Of a stretch of 50,130 bases of DNA, positions 42,967 through 50,130 are shown in pieces. How positions within the stretch are numbered: position 1 is the first letter of the stretch; each line of letters starts with the position of its first letter. The position numbers and the translations under genes were made by a program. This DNA comes from Bauldia sp. Lineage in GTDB: Bacteria > Pseudomonadota > Alphaproteobacteria > Rhizobiales > Kaistiaceae. The DNA is taken from contig JALHRF010000010.1 of assembly GCA_022841545.1 (NCBI GenBank), positions 1-50,130 of the forward strand. Direction: 5' to 3'. Under the pieces are notes generated by a model. That model was given only the letters and a program-made list of their open reading frames with translations, searched no databases and had not been told where the DNA came from.

Positions 42967-44064
42967 CTAGAGCAGGAAGTCGTCCGCGGTCAGCGCGATC
43001 TTGCCGGTGAGCGTGATCGCGAGGTCGGCGGTGCCGTCGCCGTCGGTGTCGCCCTCGACCACGGTATTGCCGCGGTCGTATTCGTAGCGGACCTGGCCGG
43101 CGCGTCCGGTGAAGTCCCGCTGGCCGATGAAGCGATAGAGATCGTCGATCTTCTGGAGGTCGATCAGGTCCTTCCCCTGTGCGAAGTCGAGGATCGTGTC
43201 CGGCGCGTCCGGGGTCGATTGCTCGACCTTGGTCTGGATGAACTTGTCGCGGCCCTTGCCGCCGTGGAGGAGGTCGGCGCCGTTGCCGCCGGTGAGCTTG
43301 TCGCGCCCCTTGCCGCCGTCGAGATAGTCCTCGCCGTCGCCGCCCTTGAGCGTGTCGTGCCCGGATTCGCCGTAGAGATCGTCGGCCCCGTCGCCGCCCC
43401 GGAGCTTGTCGTTGCCGGCTCCGCCGTCGAGCCCGTCGGCGATGCTCGATCCGGTGAGCTGGTCGTTGCCGTCCAGCCCGAACAGGAGCAAGCCGTCGGG
43501 GGCGCCCGGCGGCGGCAGGATGTCGTCGCCGTCCGTGCCCATGTAGAGCGTCAGCGGCGGCGCATCGACGGGGTCCCCGTCGAACACCTCGGGGATGCTG
43601 TTGTCGGGATAGCCGGGCAGCGACTCCCAGGCGCGGTCGCCGGGCAGGCTCTGCGCCATGTAGGCCCAGTGGGTGACGCTGGCGGTCCCGCTGCCGGTGG
43701 TCATCTGCATCTCGAAGAACCACGCGCCCTGCTCGCGGACCATCGTCCCTTGGCCGACGGTCAGGGTGCTGCCGGATTCGGGCGTGAACGAGAACGAGAC
43801 CGCCTTGCCCGGCGTGATCGAGCCGACGAGTGTGGCATAGCTCCAGCCGCCGCCGAAGTTCGAGGCCACCTCGCCGATCACGTAGCCGTTCTCGACGCTG
43901 GTGATGTGCCACAGCGTCTGGTCGACGACCGCTCCGGTCTGCGGCGGATCGAGATTGACGAGGACAATCGCCGGCAGGTACGGCACCGGAACATACCAGT
44001 AGGTGTCCTCGAGGAATTCCCAGCGCCCGTCATCGGTCGGCGGGCTCGCGGTCTCGGTGCTCAT
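42967..44064 (-). CDS. RTX-type calcium-binding repeat protein
   Basis: A protein of about 365 residues with glycine-rich nonapeptide repeats (GGxGxDxLx): DGGAGNDKLRGGDGADDLYG, ESGHDTLKGGDGEDYLDGGK and GRDKLTGGNGADLLHGGKGR, about residues 210-275, which form a calcium beta-roll. The segment after them, DTILDFAQGKDLIDLQKID, is typical of the C-terminal secretion region of serralysin-like proteins, so export by a type I system is expected; no such system is in the window. The N-terminal 190 residues show no recognised enzyme domain. I prefer ATG 44064 (GAGGG six bases upstream); the frame extends to 44103. Confidence 0.9.
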   Translation of the reverse strand: MSTETASPPTDDGRWEFLEDTYWYVPVPYLPAIVLVNLDPPQTGAVVDQTLWHITSVENGYVIGEVASNFGGGWSYATLVGSITPGKAVSFSFTPESGSTLTVGQGTMVREQGAWFFEMQMTTGSGTASVTHWAYMAQSLPGDRAWESLPGYPDNSIPEVFDGDPVDAPPLTLYMGTDGDDILPPPGAPDGLLLFGLDGNDQLTGSSIADGLDGGAGNDKLRGGDGADDLYGESGHDTLKGGDGEDYLDGGKGRDKLTGGNGADLLHGGKGRDKFIQTKVEQSTPDAPDTILDFAQGKDLIDLQKIDDLYRFIGQRDFTGRAGQVRYEYDRGNTVVEGDTDGDGTADLAITLTGKIALTADDFLL

Positions 44065-44118
44065 GGACATCCCTCGCATGGCGGCTTCGGCCAAGTCGAA
44101 CATCTAGCCGGATCAGTA

Positions 44119-45057
44119 TTACCGCTTCGTTGCGCGCCGGGCGCGCCGCCCGGCGAAGAGCAGCCCGTACATCGCCACCGCGATTGCCGCCATCGCGACG
44201 ATCTGGTGGAGGGCCACGCTGTCGCCGAGGAACGCCACCGCGATCAGCATGGTCACCGCCGGCGTTGGCACCGTCACCGAACTTGCCACCGACACGTCGA
44301 TATGGCGAACGGCGCTGAACCAGACGATCAGCTCGAGGTAGTAGGCGACGCCGAGCAGGAAGGCGGCTTTCTGGAAGCCGGCATCCGTCGCCACCGCGAG
44401 GAGCGCGCCGCCTTCCCCGAGGACAAGGGCGGCGGCGAGCAGGAACGCGCCCGAGATGATCAGCCGGGACACCGTGACCTGGTTGGGTGTTATCGCCGTG
44501 CCGACCAGAATCTGGCGCAGGAGGATGTGGGCCATGCTCCAGATCAGCGGGATGCCGAGGGAGAATACCGACCACCACGAGATGTCTGTAGGCACCATCG
44601 TGCCGTCGGTGATGAGATAGAGGAGGGCGGCGATCATCAGCCCGGTACAGGCGAGTTCCGCGGCGCTTTTTCGTATGCCGAGAAGAACAGCCTCGATACC
44701 GATCGCAAACAGTGGATAGGCCTGGAGGGCGATGGCCATGTTCACCGGGCCCGCCTTTTCGGCGGCGACGACATACATGAGCGTCGAGACGCCGAACATC
44801 GCGCCGGTGATGAGCGCGGTCACGATCGTCCGGCGGCGGCGGTCGGGCGCGACCTTGCCGAGAAGACCGCGGTGCCCCGCCGCCCGCTCGCGCAGAAGGA
44901 GCGGGATCGCGGAGACGAGTTGCCACACGGTCATCCAGACCGTGAAGGTCAGGCTGCTCGCCCCGGCGGGCCGGACGCTCGCGAGAATCGGCATCACGCC
45001 GAGGATGATCAGGCAGACAAAGGCGAGGATGATGCCCAGGCGGGGGTTCTGAGCCAT
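44119..45057 (-). CDS. EamA/DMT family transporter
   Basis: A 312-residue membrane protein with ten hydrophobic helices, in the two-fold repeated pattern of drug/metabolite transporters. The first repeat contains LIILGVMPILASVRPAGASS and AAEKAGPVNMAIALQAYPLF; the second contains HILLRQILVGTAITPNQVTV and VASSVTVPTPAVTMLIAVAF, the latter being the usual proline-containing helix. The C-terminus is basic (GRRARRATKR), consistent with a cytoplasmic end. The substrate is unknown. It is 55 bases upstream of the RTX gene on the same strand, but the functions look unrelated. Confidence 0.9.
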   Translation of the reverse strand: MAQNPRLGIILAFVCLIILGVMPILASVRPAGASSLTFTVWMTVWQLVSAIPLLLRERAAGHRGLLGKVAPDRRRRTIVTALITGAMFGVSTLMYVVAAEKAGPVNMAIALQAYPLFAIGIEAVLLGIRKSAAELACTGLMIAALLYLITDGTMVPTDISWWSVFSLGIPLIWSMAHILLRQILVGTAITPNQVTVSRLIISGAFLLAAALVLGEGGALLAVATDAGFQKAAFLLGVAYYLELIVWFSAVRHIDVSVASSVTVPTPAVTMLIAVAFLGDSVALHQIVAMAAIAVAMYGLLFAGRRARRATKR

Positions 45058-45123
45058 TCGCGTGCGTTCTGCGGGAGCCGATCTGTCCGGTCGGATCGTC
45101 AGGATCGGTTGGCGGGACGCCCG

Positions 45124-45348
45124 CTAGGCAGCCTCTGGCTCATAACGGAGCGCCAGAAGTTCCGATCGAGGGCAGGGGAGGATGGCAAGAGCGCGCCCGT
45201 TGTCGTCGCTGAATTCGACCAGGACTGTTGCCTCGCCGAGCGTCTCGATCACAGTTCCCACTTGTCCGCGGAGGATGCCTTTGTCGGGGATATCCGAAAG
45301 CAGTGCCACGACATCAAGCTCGGCGGGGAGCCTCACACTGTTCATCAT
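45124..45348 (-). CDS. DUF4926 domain-containing protein
   Basis: A 74-residue protein beginning MMNSVRLPAELDVVALLSDI and continuing GILRGQVGTVIETLGEATVL and VEFSDDNGRALAILPCPRSE. This matches DUF4926, a small SH3-like beta domain. Its start overlaps the TGA of the upstream DUF6883 frame (ATGA), the normal arrangement of the two genes. A longer uninterrupted frame joins it to the first part of the DUF6883 gene, but that read-through contains a low-quality linker and is explained by a frameshift. DUF4926 and DUF6883 pairs may be toxin-immunity-like modules; I know of no demonstrated function. Confidence 0.75.
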   Translation of the reverse strand: MMNSVRLPAELDVVALLSDIPDKGILRGQVGTVIETLGEATVLVEFSDDNGRALAILPCPRSELLALRYEPEAA

Positions 45349-45678
45349 AACACCCAGCATGTCAGCAGCCTGGGGATGCGGTCTTCTGCGACGAGCCAGA
45401 CGGTTCTTACCACGGCGGTATTCCCATGTCGCGCAATTGGCCAGGTCGGCGCGCCATCTTGCGCCAAACCGATCCGACTCCAGTTCCAGCATTTGCGAAC
45501 GAGGAAGCATTTCGAGGATCGCGGCCTGGAGCCATGGGGCATCCTCACGGCCAATGCCGAGGGATTGTTCAAACACTCTGGCCCTGTGGCGGCCGCGCAA
45601 ATCACTCGGGTTGAAGCAATACTCCGTCAGTTTCCGGAGGTCCAGGGTCGCTCGATCCCATTCCGGCCCGCCATCCAT
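45345..45678 (-). pseudogene. DUF6883 gene, apparently frameshifted
   Basis: The first 63 or so codons in one frame encode a good DUF6883 start: LRKLTEYCFNPSDLRGRHRA, RVFEQSLGIGRED and SDRFGARWRADL. The expected C-terminus, RHGNTAVVRTVWLVAEDRIP and RLLTCWVL, is encoded in a different frame, ending at TGA 45345-45347. The switch must lie near 45440-45460 (one base too many or two too few). The stop then overlaps the DUF4926 start as normally found. Either the gene is inactivated or there is a sequencing error. It lies 12 bases downstream of hemF on the same strand. Confidence 0.7.
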
Positions 45679-45690
45679 GGGCGGTCCCGT

Positions 45691-46617
45691 TCACGGCCAT
45701 TTCGCCACGGGCGGCATGGACGAGAGGATCGAGTCGACATTGCCGCCGGTGCGGAGCCCGAAGATCGTGCCGCGATCATAGAGCAGGTTGAACTCGACAT
45801 AGCGGCCGCGCCGGACGAGCTGCTCCTCGCGATCGGCCTCGGTCCACGCCGTCGCAAAATTGCGCCGGACGAGCTTCGGATAGACGTCGAGGAACGCCAG
45901 GCCGACATCGCGGGTGAAGGCGAAATCGGCCTCCCAATCGCCGGAGTTCAGGTAGTCGTAGAAGATGCCGCCGATGCCCCTCATCTCGTTCCGGTGCTTG
46001 AGGAAGAAATAATCGTCGCACCATGTCTTGTAGCGGTCGTAGTCGGCGACGGCGTGCGCCGCGCAGGCGGCCTGCATCGCAGCGTGGAAATCACGCGAGT
46101 CCGGGTCGTTCTGGAGCCGCCGGCGATCGAGCACCGGGGTGAGGTCGGCGCCGCCGCCGAACCACAGGCGGCTGGTCACCACCATCCGCGTGTTCATATG
46201 CACAGCGGGGACGTTCGGATTCTGCGGGTGGATGATCAGCGAGATGCCGCCGGCCCAGAATCGCGGGTCCTCCTCGGCGCCGGGAATATCCTTGCGGAAC
46301 TCGGGCGAGAACTCGCCATGAACGGCCGAAACATGGACGCCCGCCTTCTCGAAGACGCGGCCGTGCATCATGCCCATCACGCCGCCCCCGCCGTCGGCGC
46401 CGGTGTGGTCCTTGCGCTGCCACAGCCGCTTGACGAGCCTTGCCGGCGACCGGTCGGCGAAGCGCGCTTCGGCGGGCAGGTCCGTTTCGATCGATTCGAG
46501 CGCCGCGCCGATACGGTCGCGGAGTTCCATGAACCACGCGAAGGCGCGCCGCTTCCGGTCCTCCAAGTCGTCGGGCAGGTCCATCCGCTGGCTCGCGTCA
46601 GTCCACCTCTCGGTCAT
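45691..46617 (-). CDS. hemF: Oxygen-dependent coproporphyrinogen III oxidase
   Basis: A 308-residue HemF. Characteristic blocks are [20 protein letters not shown] (about 76-95), [32 protein letters not shown] (about 128-147), [11 protein letters not shown] (about 150-160), and [20 protein letters not shown] near the end. It converts coproporphyrinogen III to protoporphyrinogen IX using oxygen, in the cytoplasm. The ATG at 46617 overlaps the stop of the upstream methyltransferase by four bases, so they are translationally coupled. [15 protein letters not shown], 11 residues later, is an alternative start. Confidence 0.96.
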   Translation of the reverse strand: MTERWTDASQRMDLPDDLEDRKRRAFAWFMELRDRIGAALESIETDLPAEARFADRSPARLVKRLWQRKDHTGADGGGGVMGMMHGRVFEKAGVHVSAVHGEFSPEFRKDIPGAEEDPRFWAGGISLIIHPQNPNVPAVHMNTRMVVTSRLWFGGGADLTPVLDRRRLQNDPDSRDFHAAMQAACAAHAVADYDRYKTWCDDYFFLKHRNEMRGIGGIFYDYLNSGDWEADFAFTRDVGLAFLDVYPKLVRRNFATAWTEADREEQLVRRGRYVEFNLLYDRGTIFGLRTGGNVDSILSSMPPVAKWP

Positions 46618-47309
46618 CCTGGCAGGTCTCGGATCTTCCATAGTGCTAGGTGCTTGTCGCGATACGCGCCCCGCCCCTCTTCGCAATGCTCGTCGATCAA
46701 TTGGAGCGGGGGCTTCAGGCCGAGGGGAGGCCGTTCGAGATTGAGCGGGCGCCACCCCCCGGTTTCGATGTCGCGGTTGTCGCGTGGGCCGGTGAAATGA
46801 GTCGTGAGGAGGTAGGTCGAGCCGCTCCTGCGGAAGTTGGCGAAGGTCGCAGCGATGTCGGCGAAAGCCATATGGACGAGGCAGTCGCGGCAGAGAATCA
46901 CGTCGACGCACGGCAACCGGTCCCGCGAAATGTCGAGGCGAATGAACTTGCGCCCCCGCCGCTCGAATTGCTCGCGGTTGGCGGCGACGAGTTCGGGAAC
47001 GACATCGGCGCCGATATAGCGCACCGGTCCAAGGTCAACGTGCCGCATCCAGTTGAAGTCGCCGCAGGGTGCGTCGAGCAGCGAGACCGCGCCGAGTCTC
47101 TCCAGAAGCTTCGGGATCTGATCGCGAAAGCGCGCGGTCGCCTGGATCGTCGAGCCGGGCCCCGAGCGCACTCCTGGTTCAGCCACCGGTTCTCGGCGAA
47201 TATCTTCCGAAAGATCGGTTCGTGATTTCCATGGCTGTCGCCGGCGGGTCGGCCGCTGGTCGCGGCGAACCATCCGAAGCGGAGATCGGCCGCAGCCAGC
47301 GACAACCAA
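46614..47309 (-). CDS. Class I SAM-dependent methyltransferase with apparent frameshift
   Basis: From about 47165 to the stop the frame encodes a clear family: [30 protein letters not shown] (SAM-binding motif I), [53 protein letters not shown] and [13 protein letters not shown]. Upstream of RSGPGST the family normally has an IF-x-x-I-F-x-x-N-x-W segment. That segment, [15 protein letters not shown], is present but in another frame (about 47173-47220). A shift near 47165-47172 therefore splits the gene; the ATG at 47309 only marks the open frame, whose first 45 residues are Arg-rich and not family-like. The methyl acceptor is unknown. Translation of the main part should still couple to hemF. 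Confidence 0.75.
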   Translation of the reverse strand: MVVAGCGRSPLRMVRRDQRPTRRRQPWKSRTDLSEDIRREPVAEPGVRSGPGSTIQATARFRDQIPKLLERLGAVSLLDAPCGDFNWMRHVDLGPVRYIGADVVPELVAANREQFERRGRKFIRLDISRDRLPCVDVILCRDCLVHMAFADIAATFANFRRSGSTYLLTTHFTGPRDNRDIETGGWRPLNLERPPLGLKPPLQLIDEHCEEGRGAYRDKHLALWKIRDLPG

Positions 47310-47351
47310 GAACGGCCGCTTCGTCGTCCTGGCCGCCGTCGCAGCGCGTCA

Positions 47352-47873
47352 TCACGAGACAAGGTTCGCCTCCAGCGGGGGCATTGCGAGGGTTCGAAAT
47401 CCGCCTGTCTGCCGCAACGCTTCGCCGAGCACGAGCGCCGCTGCCGAGGCGACGTTGATGGACCGCAGCCCCGGCGCCATCGGGATCCTGATACGCGCGT
47501 CCGCCGCGGCATGGATCGCGTCGGGCGCTCCTGCGCTTTCCCGTCCAACGAGCAGTATGTCTCGCGGCGCGAAGGCAAAATCGCAATGGGCAATATCGCC
47601 GCGCGTTGTGAGGAGCACGAGGCGCTGCCCGGCCTGCCGCCGGCTCGCGTCGAATCCGGCCCAGTCGACATGCCTCAGAATGTCCGCATGCGCGATATAG
47701 TCCATGCCTGCCCGCCGGAGCGCTCGGTCGGACATGTCGAAGCCCGCAGGACCAATGACATGGACGGAAACGCCGAGGCAGGCGGCGAGGCGCAGCATGT
47801 TTCCGGCATTTTGCGGTATGTCGGGCTGGTAGAGCGCCAGCGCGACGGATTCGCGGCCATGTGGGAGGTGCAT
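47352..47873 (-). CDS. trmL: tRNA (cytidine(34)-2'-O)-methyltransferase
   Basis: A 173-residue SPOUT methyltransferase of the minimal TrmL type. The fold is recognised by LALYQPDIPQNAGNMLRLAA (about 12-31) and the trefoil-knot SAM site: LLVGRESAGAPDAIHAAADA (about 106-125) and RIRIPMAPGLRSINVASAAA (about 126-145). It methylates the ribose of the wobble base of leucine tRNAs. It lacks the extra RNA-binding N-terminal domain of SpoU proteins, as expected for TrmL. It is divergent from the ABC exporter, with about 70 bases between them, and lies just upstream of the methyltransferase-hemF pair on the same strand. Confidence 0.95.
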   Translation of the reverse strand: MHLPHGRESVALALYQPDIPQNAGNMLRLAACLGVSVHVIGPAGFDMSDRALRRAGMDYIAHADILRHVDWAGFDASRRQAGQRLVLLTTRGDIAHCDFAFAPRDILLVGRESAGAPDAIHAAADARIRIPMAPGLRSINVASAAALVLGEALRQTGGFRTLAMPPLEANLVS

Positions 47874-47947
47874 TGTGCCATCTCTGCTCTAAGTAAAGCG
47901 GAATGGCAATGGTCCGGATCGGGCGATCCGGACAGAGACAGGCAGTG

Positions 47948-49807
47948 ATGCTCGACTGGTTTTCACGTCTCAGCGATCCCTTCATCGATGCGCCCGTGGT
48001 GCAGCCGCCGGAACGGATGACCGCGTTCTTCCGGCATTTCCTGGCTCCTGTGCGCGGGTTGCTTGTCGCCATCATCATCGTATCCCTGTTGAGTGCCGTC
48101 GCCGAGATGGCGCTTCTGGTTTTCCTCGGGATCGTCGTCGACTGGGCGACCGAGACGCCGCCGGCGGAGTTCTTCTCGCGCTACGGCTGGGCGCTGGCCG
48201 GCATGGGATTTGTCATTCTGGTGATCCGGCCCGTCACTGCGCTTCTTTCGCGCGGGCTCACCAGCATTGCCTTCGTGCCCAGCCTGACCGCCTTGGTCCG
48301 CTGGCGGAGCTACCGCTATGTGCTGCGCCAGAGCCTGTCGTTCTTTCAGAACGATTTCGCGGGGCGGATCGCGCAGAAGGTGCTGCAAGGTGGCCATGCG
48401 CTCCGGGAAGCGGTGGTCAACGTCATCGAGGGCGTCTTCACCCTCGTCATCTACCTCGTGGGCACCGTAGCCCTGTTCATTGGGCTGGATCCGTGGCTGG
48501 TCCTGCCCGTTGCTCTATGGGCGGTCGCCTATGGCGTCACCATCTACTGGATGGTGCCGCCGGTCCGCGCCAAGTCGGAGGCGGTGGCGGAGGCGAATTC
48601 CGGTCTGTCCGGCCGGATCGTCGACAGCTACACCAACATCCAGGCCGTGAAGCTCTTCGCGCACTCCGAGCGCGAGGAGGCCTTCGCCAAGGAGGGCTTC
48701 GTCCGCCATGTCGCGGCGTTCCGGGACTTGGCCGGCTCGATCATGACGATGATGGTGTCGCTCAACGTCATCAACAGCGTCCTTATCTTCGCGACCGCCG
48801 GATTGTCGATATGGCTATGGTCGATCGGGGAAATCAGCGTCGGCGCGATTGCCATGGCAAATGCGCTGGTGATCCGGCTGAACCAGATGTCGGGCTGGAT
48901 TCTCCGCACCATCACCTCGCTGTTCGAGAACATCGGGACGCTCGAGAACGCGATCGAGACGATCAGCCGGCCGCAGGAGATCGTCGACCGGCCGGACGCG
49001 CAGCCTCTACGGGTGACGGAAGGCGCCATCCGCTTCGAGGATGTCCACTTCCACTACGGTCGCGAGGCCGGCGTCATCGAGGGGCTGTCGCTCTCGATCG
49101 TCCCCGGCGAGAAAGTGGGACTGGTCGGCCGATCCGGCGCCGGCAAGTCGACGCTGGTCAATCTGCTGCTCCATTTCTACGACCTCGAGAGCGGGCGCAT
49201 TCTGATCGACGGGCAGGACGTCGCAAGCGTGACGCAGGAAAGCCTCCGGGCCGTCATCGGCGTGGTGACGCAGGACACCTCGCTTCTCCATCGCTCGGTC
49301 CGCGACAACATTCGCTACGGCCAGCCCCTCGCTACCGAAGATGAAATCGCCGAGGCCGCGGCCATGGCGCAGGCGGATGTGTTCATCGCGGGGCTGGAGG
49401 ACTGGCGCGAACGGACGGGCTACGACGCCCATGTCGGCGAGCGCGGCGTCAAGCTTTCCGGCGGCCAGCGACAGCGCATCGCCATCGCTCGCCTCCTCCT
49501 CAAGGACGCGCCGATCCTGGTCCTCGACGAGGCGACGAGCGCCCTCGACTCCGAGGTCGAGGCGGCCATCCAGGAGCAGCTCTACGGTCTCATGGAGGGT
49601 CGTACGGTGATCGCCATCGCCCACCGGCTTTCGACCATCGCCGTCCTCGACCGGCTGGTGGTGATGGACGAAGGCCGGATCGTGGAGGAGGGGACGCACA
49701 AGCAACTCCTCGCCCGGAACGGCCTTTACGCGCAGCTCTGGCGCCGCCAATCGGGCGGCTTCCTCGGCCTCGACGACGACACGGAGCGGGCTGCGGCGGC
49801 GGAGTAG
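47948..49807 (+). CDS. ABC exporter, fused permease and ATPase
   Basis: A 619-residue half-transporter. Six helices span about residues 35-330, followed by the nucleotide-binding domain: Walker A GRSGAGKST (about 393-401), Q-loop VVTQDTSLLHRSVRDNIRYG, signature LSGGQRQRIAIARLLLKDAP (about 503-522), Walker B ILVLDEATSALD, and H-loop VIAIAHRLSTIA. It should work as a homodimer exporting lipids or drugs, in the MsbA/multidrug style. ATG 47948 (MLDWFSRLSDPFID) is the likely start, with GTG 47945 just before; the frame is open to 47903. The substrate is not predictable. Confidence 0.94.
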   Translation: MLDWFSRLSDPFIDAPVVQPPERMTAFFRHFLAPVRGLLVAIIIVSLLSAVAEMALLVFLGIVVDWATETPPAEFFSRYGWALAGMGFVILVIRPVTALLSRGLTSIAFVPSLTALVRWRSYRYVLRQSLSFFQNDFAGRIAQKVLQGGHALREAVVNVIEGVFTLVIYLVGTVALFIGLDPWLVLPVALWAVAYGVTIYWMVPPVRAKSEAVAEANSGLSGRIVDSYTNIQAVKLFAHSEREEAFAKEGFVRHVAAFRDLAGSIMTMMVSLNVINSVLIFATAGLSIWLWSIGEISVGAIAMANALVIRLNQMSGWILRTITSLFENIGTLENAIETISRPQEIVDRPDAQPLRVTEGAIRFEDVHFHYGREAGVIEGLSLSIVPGEKVGLVGRSGAGKSTLVNLLLHFYDLESGRILIDGQDVASVTQESLRAVIGVVTQDTSLLHRSVRDNIRYGQPLATEDEIAEAAAMAQADVFIAGLEDWRERTGYDAHVGERGVKLSGGQRQRIAIARLLLKDAPILVLDEATSALDSEVEAAIQEQLYGLMEGRTVIAIAHRLSTIAVLDRLVVMDEGRIVEEGTHKQLLARNGLYAQLWRRQSGGFLGLDDDTERAAAAE

Positions 49808-49980
49808 CCTTCCACATCTCTTCGGACAAGCGCCGGCCGTGACTTGGTTGCAACAGCGGTTGCATAAAGCGTATCCCGCCACATGAAAGTCGTAGTCTCC
49901 GGGACGAATCCCGTTATGAACTCTGCGCCGGGCGGTTAACATCGCCCCGTATGCTGGCCAATGGACGGAAGGAGGCACGG

Positions 49981-50061
49981 ATGGAACGCAATGTGTCGAT
50001 CATCAGATCCGACCTGGCGTCTGCCGCCCGCCTCCGGACCCCCCTCGTCACGGCCCGTTAG
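49981..50061 (+). CDS. Short ORF with strong Shine-Dalgarno, possible leader peptide
   Basis: ATG 49981 is preceded, at five bases, by GGAAGGAGG (49967-49975), the best ribosome binding site in the window. The frame gives 26 residues (MERNVSIIRSDLASAARL, then RTPLVTAR) and stops at TAG. A GC-rich hairpin follows 28 bases later. Short ORF plus hairpin is the layout of a translational attenuator or leader, but the peptide has no run of one amino acid, and the controlled gene lies beyond the window. The upstream in-frame ATG 49951 lacks a ribosome binding site. Confidence 0.5.
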   Translation: MERNVSIIRSDLASAARLRTPLVTAR

Positions 50062-50089
50062 CTCCACCAAAGCTCCCGTCTGAATGAGG

Positions 50090-50118
50090 GCCCCCGGCGC
50101 GGCAGCGCCGCGGGGGGC
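50090..50118 (+). terminator. GC-rich hairpin after the short ORF (attenuator or terminator-like)
   Basis: GCCCCC (50090-50095) pairs with GGGGGC (50113-50118), and GGCGC (50096-50100) with GCGCC (50105-50109), leaving loop GGCA and a three-base bulge. The stem is very stable, but the following CATCTCC is not a U-run, so it is either part of an attenuator or a pausing structure. Confidence 0.4.
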
Positions 50119-50130
50119 ATCTCCATCCGC

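Noticed and set aside
45124-45678. A single 184-residue DUF6883-DUF4926 fusion protein
   Set aside because: The linker is Arg-rich and unlike either family, while the missing DUF6883 C-terminus exists intact in another frame with a stop that overlaps the DUF4926 start.
42511-46800. A 1429-codon open frame on the plus strand
   Set aside because: It runs antisense across the RTX, DMT transporter, DUF4926/DUF6883 and hemF genes, all with recognisable proteins on the other strand. High GC leaves such antisense frames open by chance.
49951-49980. Earlier ATG for the short ORF at the right edge
   Set aside because: In frame, but the excellent GGAAGGAGG would then be inside the coding region and the earlier ATG has no ribosome binding site.

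Overview
The window is GC-rich DNA from an alphaproteobacterium, most likely a member of the Hyphomicrobiales (Rhizobiales). This rests on gene content: a MoxR/DUF58/DUF4159 operon, a long UvrB with N- and C-terminal extensions, an Omp25-like beta-barrel, a CTC-type L25, and a minus-strand series of prs, rplY, pth, ychF and two MaoC genes that resembles the usual rhizobial arrangement. It looks like ordinary chromosome. I saw no tRNA, rRNA, intact insertion sequence, CRISPR array or prophage.

Layout. 0-7.6 kb: the start of a divergent NUDIX gene, then moxR, DUF58, a BatA/DUF4159 protein and a second large membrane protein; a palindrome-rich gap splits the last two. 7.6-8.3 kb: a non-coding stretch with palindromic repeats and a candidate small RNA. 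8.3-13.9 kb: GNAT, NUDIX, metallophosphoesterase, YbaK-type deacylase, an AraC regulator and several small proteins. 14.2-32.6 kb: the minus-strand housekeeping series (two maoC, ychF, pth, rplY, prs, a lipoprotein). Accessory blocks sit between its members: MFS/cupin, DUF2182-DUF1326, a TAXI-type TRAP transporter with DUF1850, an outer membrane protein, and a VOC/esterase/peptide-binding protein/TetR block. 32.8-37.6 kb: a cupin, an ABM monooxygenase, and an AT-richer membrane glycolipid cluster (polytopic protein, GT2 transferase, flippase-like protein). 37.7-42.2 kb: uvrB, a gene remnant, VapBC and DUF1697. 42.2-43 kb: a second repeat-rich gap with a second copy of the candidate RNA. 43-50.1 kb: RTX protein, DMT transporter, DUF4926 with a frameshifted DUF6883 gene, hemF, a frameshifted methyltransferase, trmL, an ABC exporter, and a short ORF with a strong Shine-Dalgarno followed by a hairpin at the window edge.

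How genes work together. The strongest regulatory inference is a TetR circuit. The same 15-base inverted repeat lies upstream of the carboxylesterase (26835-26849) and in the divergent gap between the family 5 binding protein and the tetR gene (30144-30158). The strongest candidate for something undescribed is a pair of loci (about 8.0 and 42.4 kb) that share a perfectly spaced sigma70-type promoter, a conserved stretch just downstream and a similar GC-rich hairpin a few hundred bases later, with no open reading frame I believe. That is what a two-copy non-coding RNA family would look like.
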